From Deltaproteobacteria bacterium (GTDB lineage Bacteria; Myxococcota; Myxococcia; Myxococcales; 40CM-4-68-19): a DNA stretch of 32,440 nucleotides. Made by a program: the position numbers and the translations under genes. Below are positions 31,880-32,440 of the stretch, piece after piece; position 1 is the first letter of the stretch, and every line of letters starts with the position of its first letter. The DNA is taken from assembly GCA_005879535.1 (NCBI GenBank), contig VBKI01000047.1:265749-298188 (forward strand). The letters are read 5' to 3'. Below the pieces are notes generated by a model. That model had not been told where the DNA came from and did not search any database. It saw nothing but the letters and a program-made list of their open reading frames with translations.

Positions 31880-32440
31880 GTGCGTCCCGACCAGCCGAGC
31901 ATCCTCTACTTGTTGCCAGCCGTGCCGCTTGTGGCCGACACCGGCGGCGCTCTCCGCGCTTTGAGCGTCCTGCGTGCGCTCGACAAGGCGTTCAGACTCA
32001 CCGTCGTGGCCCGGCGACACGAGAACGAGAAGGGCAGTGTGCTCGCGGGCGCTCGCCTCGAACGACGTGGCCATCGAGGGCGACGTCGCTTCTGTCAGGC
32101 TGTATCTCGACCGCGCCTTTGCCACCGCGATCCCGCTGCGCGTCGGCTCGGGGACCCGCATCAAAATCCTCGAGGCCTGGGCGGCCGGAGCTCCCGTGGT
32201 CGCCAGCCGCATCGCCGCCGAGGGCCTGCCTCATTCGGACGGAGTCGATCTGATCCTTGCCGAAGGACCGGCCGAGTTTGCACGCGCCCTGGTGCGGCTC
32301 TGGCGCGATCGCCGCCTCGCGGACCAGCTGGCGCGCCAGGGCGCCCGAACGGTGGAACCCTTCACGGTGGAAAAGATCGGCGAAGCGGTGGAGCGCGATT
32401 ACCGCGAGCTGCTCGCGATTCAGGGACGCCAGACGCAGCG
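31880..32440 (+). pseudogene. Broken GT4-type glycosyltransferase gene, continues past the window
   Basis: From the GTG at 31880 one frame reads the start of a GT-B protein (ILYLLPAVPLVADTGGALRA, then LSVLRALDKAFRLTVVARRH). After about 32030 it turns into Arg-rich nonsense. A different frame then opens and gives the C-terminal donor domain: NDVAIEGDVASVRLYLDRAF, IPLRVGSGTRIKILEAWAAG, PVVASRIAAEGLPHSDGVDL and on to the window edge. About 55 N-terminal residues are joined, out of frame, to the donor half. Given the usual 380-400 residue length, a large piece of the middle (of the order of 200 residues) is missing. It is probably inactive unless the C-terminal half is expressed alone. Confidence 0.8.

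Noticed and set aside
1-32440. tRNA, rRNA, CRISPR array, transposase or phage genes
   Set aside because: None recognised on either strand by reading; a dedicated RNA and profile search would be needed for a firm negative.

Overview
The window is GC-rich, densely packed chromosomal DNA from a Gram-negative bacterium. Porin, outer-membrane barrel and lipoprotein genes show an outer membrane. A duplicated-FtsX (ADOP-type) permease, a TolB-like/TPR membrane protein, a proline- then aromatic-rich surface protein and a good sigma-54 promoter candidate together suggest a Myxococcota/deltaproteobacterial or acidobacterial-like soil organism. That assignment is inference; no rRNA or other marker gene is present. 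I saw no tRNA, rRNA, CRISPR array, insertion sequence or prophage.

Layout. Bases 1-2858 hold the 3' part of a beta-carbonic anhydrase gene, an ECF sigma factor carrying a C-terminal SnoaL-like domain, a VOC/glyoxalase-fold protein, a small DoxX-type membrane protein and MsrB. All are on the plus strand, and together they look like a small redox/detoxification group. Bases 2860-4220 (minus) hold an isocitrate lyase/PEP mutase family protein and a GNAT acetyltransferase. Bases 4398-9897 (plus) hold a TolB-like/TPR membrane protein, an ADOP-type permease and an exported TIGR03118-like protein. A short remnant of a second ADOP gene lies tail-to-tail with the intact one. Bases 10002-14688 (minus) hold an APC amino-acid permease, an exported FAD-linked oxidase of the berberine-bridge type and a porin.

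The centre (15191-21279, plus) is a complete assimilatory nitrite reduction module: nirB, nirD, a nirC-type nitrite channel, then hemD-, sirC- and cobA-type genes. The last three make siroheme, the prosthetic group of NirB, and several junctions are 4-base overlaps. The roughly 500-base gap between the porin and nirB holds a good sigma-70-like promoter facing the porin. It also holds a good sigma-54-like -24/-12 element facing nirB, with an 18-base perfect palindrome upstream where an enhancer-binding activator could sit. No nitrate reductase gene is in view.

Bases 21155-28799 are mostly envelope and exported proteins: a DUF6351-type hydrolase-like protein, small secreted proteins, a DUF2846-like lipoprotein, a very small Asp/His-rich lipoprotein of only 55 residues, a beta-barrel protein, an aromatic-rich exported protein, a 73-residue orphan with a strong terminator, an exported TPR protein and a DUF3455-like lipoprotein. 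Bases 28901-32440 hold an amidohydrolase, an SRPBCC protein, a GT4 glycosyltransferase and a second glycosyltransferase gene that has lost its middle and changed frame.

I did not find a clearly new multi-gene system. The best leads are the putative sigma-54 control of the nitrite operon with its palindrome, the tiny Asp/His-rich lipoprotein, and the two gene relics.
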